Shown here: in pieces, positions 60,049-64,000 of the stretch
Layout: every line of letters begins with the position of its first letter
How positions within the stretch are numbered: the first letter of the stretch is position 1
Origin: Pseudoscleropodium purum
Lineage: Eukaryota; Streptophyta; Bryopsida; Hypnales; Brachytheciaceae
Length of the DNA stretch: 64,000 nucleotides
Direction: 5' to 3'
NCBI GenBank assembly: GCA_963969395.1
Contig: OZ017801.1
Span: 19,535,611 to 19,599,610 of the forward strand
Position numbers and translations under genes: made by a program
Notes under the pieces: model-generated
Database searches by the model: none
What the model was told of the DNA's origin: nothing
The model's input: only the letters and a program-made list of their open reading frames with translations

Positions 60049-61040
60049 CATAATTTATACAATTTTAAATATTCAATATTCAATTAATCTACATAACATT
60101 TAGTAATTGAAGAATTCATATTGTGAGCCTACAAAATCAAATGTCAATTTATGCAAATGATATCCTTGCTACAAAAAATAGTGATTCACAAACAAATATG
60201 TAATAGACAAAAAAATTAAATACTATTAATATAAGATCCACTTTACCAATGCTACATAATATTATATTGGCATTGTTTTATAAAATTCAATAGATTCTAT
60301 TTGATTATTCATTTACTTTGAGAAGATTGGATTTTTTCCAATAACTTGTCAAATTTCATTATACTTTTGCTTCTCTCAATAAGAAAGATTTCTAAAAATA
60401 GAAAAATAAAACACTTTTGGAAAAAGTATGTTCTTTTCATAATAAATGGAATCATCAAAAATCATCCAAAAAAAACAATTTAACGGAAGATAAGTTCAAC
60501 CATTCACCACAATCTTGAATAATAGAGATAGTCACAACTTCAACATGAGTTCACTTCTCTGAGAATTCTAACATAGAAATGTGTGATTGGCATTTAGGGT
60601 ACTGTAGACCTCCCATTCTCTGACTTCAAAGTTTGCCGTTTTTTCTCCTTCGTAGGTGAAAAAATGGCACTTCATTCTTCAATCTCAAAGAATTTTTGAT
60701 CTTCTACTCCTTCATTTGACCCCTCCACCACCCGTGCACTCAATTGTATGCTCTTCACTTCAACCTTAGCCTCTCTAATTTGGCCCTTGTTTCAAGCAAA
60801 CTATTTGTAGTTTGCAGTTCCAATTCTCCATACTTGCGACATCAGAAGGGATGTTAGATCTTCACATGAAACAACTCTCTATTGGCTCCTTGTTGATTTT
60901 TTCACTGATTTCTCCAACTTCATTGAATTTTGCTTCTCGGAGGAGGTGTGACAACCCCTAATGACTTGTAAATGATTCTAGATGAATCATTTACACGACA
61001 AAATATGTTTTCATCCAAAAACTCCGTCCACATCCACTCA
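58560..61040. other. AT-rich spacer, no gene seen
   Basis: It holds an (AT)n microsatellite at 60,020-60,048 and a perfect 11-bp stem hairpin, GTAAATGATTC-TAGAT-GAATCATTTAC, at 60,968-60,994. 60,600-60,960 is less AT-rich and may be a gene remnant or distal promoter of the next gene, but no frame is convincing. Confidence 0.45.
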
Positions 61041-61382
61041 TGGATGTACAGTAAATACCTTCACTCATGGCTCCGATGAAGATCACCGTCTTCGCATTTT
61101 TGAATGGCTTCATCTTTTGTTGGTTTCTTAGAATCGCAAGCATTGATAGAGGAAGCGCACTACTGTACCGGAGCTGTCGTCGCAATGCGTTGGAGTCAAT
61201 TGTCTTGGGCATTTGTTTTGGGATTCTATTACCCTTGTAGCAATCAGTTAAGCTTGAAGCAATCTTGCAAGGAGCGACCGGGGTTGGTGCCAATTCAGAA
61301 TTAGGTCTTGCAGAATCGAGAATCAGCGCTTTTGCTATTGCCTTGCTGATCACGCTGTCTGAATTCTGGATGCGAAGCTTCG

Positions 61383-61656
61383 GTAAGTGGCTCCACTTGC
61401 TTTGCTTTCCATCTGCTCCTCTTCGGCGAATGAGGCATCCCCGTAAGCTGCAGCAGGGGGAGCGAGTGATTTTGTATATTTATGATTGTGCATTGGTAGA
61501 CCGAAACTTAGAGCCGTCGATGCTCACCAGGAAGGTTTTTCTCTCTGATGGAACTAGGGGTTTAGGATGGCCTCGAAGCTTATGTAAACCCTAGGATTGC
61601 TTCGCAGCTGCATTTCGGGACCTGATTGTGACCGATTTCTTGATACAAATGTGCAG
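61383..61656 (+). other. Probable intron in the 5' leader of the BRCC36 gene
   Basis: GTAAGTGG at 61,383 (after 'gaagcttcg') and 'aaatgtgcag' ending at 61,656 would remove 274 bases just upstream of the start codon at 61,755. 61,040-61,382 would then be the first, non-coding exon or promoter. Supported by splice signals only. Confidence 0.4.
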
Positions 61657-61754
61657 AAGTTCAGGTAGTAGCTATCTGGTTCTGAGGAGGCACCACAGAA
61701 TGGTCATTTGGACTGGAAATTAGGCATTGGAAGGGGCGATCAAGGCCAGTAGAG

Positions 61755-63008
61755 ATGTCGTTGGAGGGGGTGAGGGTAACGCAGGAGGTGTGGCTCACCT
61801 GTGTCACGCACGCGCTCTCGACCGAGACGGAAGAGATTATGGGCCTTCTCCTGGGCGACATCCAGTATACAGGCAAAGGCGCGGCCATCGCTTCTGTGTG
61901 GTGCGCTGCGCCGCAAACGCGCCTCGACCGTCGGAAGGACCGCGTGGAGACCAACCCGGAGCAGCTTGCTGCTGCAACTGCGCAAGCAGATCGAATGACA
62001 GCCGCTACCGGCAAAACCACGAGAGTGATTGGTTGGTACCATTCGCACCCGCACATCACCGTGATGCCATCGCATGTGGACGTGCGCACCCAAGCCATGT
62101 ACCAAATGCTGGACCCCGGATTCGTGGGCCTCATCTTCTCGTGCTTCAGTGAGGATATCACCAAAGTGGGACGCATCCAAGCCATTGCTTTCCAGTCTCA
62201 GGATGGGCGAGCCTCGCGCGCTGTCCCCGTCTGGGGCGCTTCTCCTAGTACCAACCCTGTTGTGAACCCCGAGTTCAATACAACTTTGGAAACTGGAGAT
62301 CCAGATCTGGATTTGCAGCTGGCGACGCGAATCAGTTTGGAACAACAGCAGGGTGCGGCACTTGAGAATCTCTTCGCAACTGCTGACAAGAAACAGAAAG
62401 CGGGAGGAGCTTCAGTGGATTATGTAGGAGAGGATATGGAAGAAGCGTTGCAATTGTCAGCGTTGGACATCAACGACGCGCAGTACGTGCGCAAGGAGGT
62501 GCCCTTGGAGGTGCTGGGCAGCCATAGTCGGGATGAATTGGATTACCCGTTACGCTCTCTAGTGTCTCTTCAAGAGATTCTCTTTGCAGAAGAACATGCG
62601 GCGTACAACCATGCGTTGAAGCAGTCGACCAATAAGAATGGGCAAATTCACCCCCTAGCTGCTATCCACCATTCTTCGACGTACCAGGCTTCCTTGACGA
62701 AACTGCTGGAGTATTGTTTGTGCCCTGTGAGTATGTCACTTTGGGACCGGGTGCAGCAGAATAAACTGAGGCTGAAGTTTCTGAAAGAGGAGGCGACTGC
62801 GTTGCAAGCACAGCAAGTGTCGACGAGGAGTCCTTCTCGGAGCTCGAATTCAGCTCGAAATTCTACGAGGACCATGTACCCCGCTAGCTTTGATCACAAG
62901 CACTTTGGGAGTCAATCCAATGTCCCAGCTACAACCAGTGGTCCTGACCATGATGGTAGACGGCCGAGGTCTTCAGAGCATGCCAAAGATTTGATAACAT
63001 TTGAATAG
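61755..63008 (+). CDS. BRCC36: BRCC36, JAMM/MPN+ Lys63-specific deubiquitinase
   Basis: Zinc metalloprotease that cleaves Lys63-linked ubiquitin chains, catalytic subunit of BRCA1-A and BRISC-type complexes; plant BRCC36 acts in homologous recombination and DNA repair. The MPN+ domain fills the N-terminal half, with the full JAMM set: Glu27 in [10 protein letters not shown], then [20 protein letters not shown] giving His96, His98, Ser106 and Asp109. [16 protein letters not shown] follows, as in the family. The C-terminal half is helical ([18 protein letters not shown]), then a Ser/Arg-rich tail of about 60 residues. 417 aa is about the length of plant homologues. The coding region has no intron. 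The start ATG is the first in frame. Codon use is GC-rich, unlike the flanking DNA. No sign of damage. Confidence 0.97.
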   Translation: MSLEGVRVTQEVWLTCVTHALSTETEEIMGLLLGDIQYTGKGAAIASVWCAAPQTRLDRRKDRVETNPEQLAAATAQADRMTAATGKTTRVIGWYHSHPHITVMPSHVDVRTQAMYQMLDPGFVGLIFSCFSEDITKVGRIQAIAFQSQDGRASRAVPVWGASPSTNPVVNPEFNTTLETGDPDLDLQLATRISLEQQQGAALENLFATADKKQKAGGASVDYVGEDMEEALQLSALDINDAQYVRKEVPLEVLGSHSRDELDYPLRSLVSLQEILFAEEHAAYNHALKQSTNKNGQIHPLAAIHHSSTYQASLTKLLEYCLCPVSMSLWDRVQQNKLRLKFLKEEATALQAQQVSTRSPSRSSNSARNSTRTMYPASFDHKHFGSQSNVPATTSGPDHDGRRPRSSEHAKDLITFE

Positions 63009-63860
63009 CAATGTAAGGCATGGCTCGTGTTACGTGGATTTTTTTTGCAGGTTTGGTGATCGAGGAGTAAAAATGACAAGCGCATCTCAGAAGTAGAATT
63101 TCAATGTGTTGATCGATGTTTCAGGGTCTGCGGAAGCTAGCAGAAGTCATACGCTGGTACTGTAGACATGGTTCTCATCAAACCTCAATGTATTATACTC
63201 AGGTAAATCTTACATGCACTGCATGTTTGCACTTGAAATGTAACTAGGGCTTCTATATAGCCTTTCGGAGTTTCATAGTTGATTCTATCTATGACCACGG
63301 TGAAGTATTCTGTGATGCAAACTTTTGGAACTTCTTGAATGTTAGTCATGAATGCTTCTATAATGCAGGAGCTCCCATCTTTCCGGGTCGGTGTGCTAGT
63401 CCACTGACTGCCTTGTGATGTATGACAGATTTTGCGCAGAACTACCAGCAACTGAATGCTACTTCTGTTCTTTTGCTAAGAAGTTTCTTTATCTTGTGTA
63501 TATGCAGTTACATTAAATCCTTTCAGATTTGTGCACAACAAGACAGATTCTCAGGAGAAGTTGGAAGTGAGCACAAATTTGATTGGATACCTTCATGTCA
63601 TTCCAAAGAAATTTAAGTTGTCATTCCCGAAAACATTCAGGTAGAGTAAGAACTCAAATGCACTTCAGAATATAAGTATTAAAGAGGCACCACATAAATA
63701 GGTCTTTCTGCAAGACTTTACAATTAAATCTACTATGCAATTAGAGATGGTTGAAATGTTGTCTCCCGCACAGCACATTTCGTATTTCTACTGCAATAGA
63801 TACAACACCACACTGAAATTAAAGCTTCGTCAACACTAAAAAAATAAAAAATCTAGTGAC
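63009..63860 (+). other. 3' flank and probable 3' untranslated region of BRCC36
   Basis: 63,009-63,640 keeps transcript-like composition. An 'attttttttgcag' at 63,037-63,050 could be an acceptor for a 3'-leader intron, but no matching donor stands out. From about 63,650 the DNA is AT-rich. Confidence 0.35.
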
Positions 63861-63867
63861 TCCTCTG

Positions 63868-63996
63868 TCAATGAAAGGTGGCTTTTGTGTTGCTTTCTTC
63901 TCCCAAATGCTTGCCATTGTGGACTGTGGCTAACTTGTTGCAACCCATGCCAAGCATCCATTGGATGGGGAGCTCTGGATTGACAACATTGAAACA
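63868..63996 (-). CDS. Possible terminal exon of a convergent gene, cut by the window edge
   Basis: A minus-strand frame ending in TGA at 63,868-63,870 reads NPELPIQWMLGMGCNKLATV and ends in HNGKHLGEESNTKATFH. Its composition is protein-like and GC is above the adjacent DNA. In-frame TAA at the window edge means that an acceptor (for example 'caatccag' before AGCTCC) must lie inside. I do not recognise the protein. It could be a chance frame. Confidence 0.3.
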   Translation of the reverse strand, partial: CFNVVNPELPIQWMLGMGCNKLATVHNGKHLGEESNTKATFH

Positions 63997-64000
63997 TTAG

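Overview
This window looks like nuclear DNA of a land plant. Three intact protein genes have plant-type structure: GT-AG introns, a long P-class pentatricopeptide repeat (PPR) protein, a plant-like OTUB1 and a plant-like BRCC36. They sit in very AT-rich, transposon-littered DNA. The large number of low-copy TTAA-flanked DNA elements and the intron-split PPR gene would fit a seed-free plant (bryophyte, lycophyte or fern), but I cannot name the species from sequence alone.

Layout. 1-37 kb is a gene-poor repeat landscape. Its dominant component is a family of DNA elements whose ends read TTAA-CCCCTAAA(G) at one side and the reverse complement at the other. At least nine roughly 0.8-1.4 kb copies are visible, in both orientations, some nested. 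A 7.27-kb element (14866-22131) has the same kind of ends (TTAA + CCCTTTAGGG) and carries a decayed piggyBac-type transposase, so it is a candidate for the family's former source of transposase. Inside it lie a tandem array of palindromic units and, inserted in that array, a long-inverted-repeat Mutator-like element. Two other MITE families (CATTAGAAG ends and GAGCATC ends), a short TTAA family at 25.2-25.7 kb, captured gene-like fragments and several minisatellites fill the rest.

37.9-42.1 kb holds an eight-exon minus-strand gene for an OTUB1-type ubiquitin thioesterase (290 aa, reconstructed here). 42.2-49.4 kb is AT-rich repeat debris. 49.5-50.8 kb holds a decayed F-box gene.

53.2-58.5 kb holds a three-exon PPR gene (973 aa, about 21 repeats), preceded by an unusual array of six roughly 165-bp imperfect tandem repeats that runs up to the start codon. 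61.1-63.6 kb holds a gene with an uninterrupted coding region for BRCC36, the JAMM/MPN+ Lys63-specific deubiquitinase. The last 140 bases may contain the terminal exon of a convergent gene. The three live genes are not an operon-like unit. Two of them (OTUB1 and BRCC36) are both deubiquitinases, which may be coincidence.
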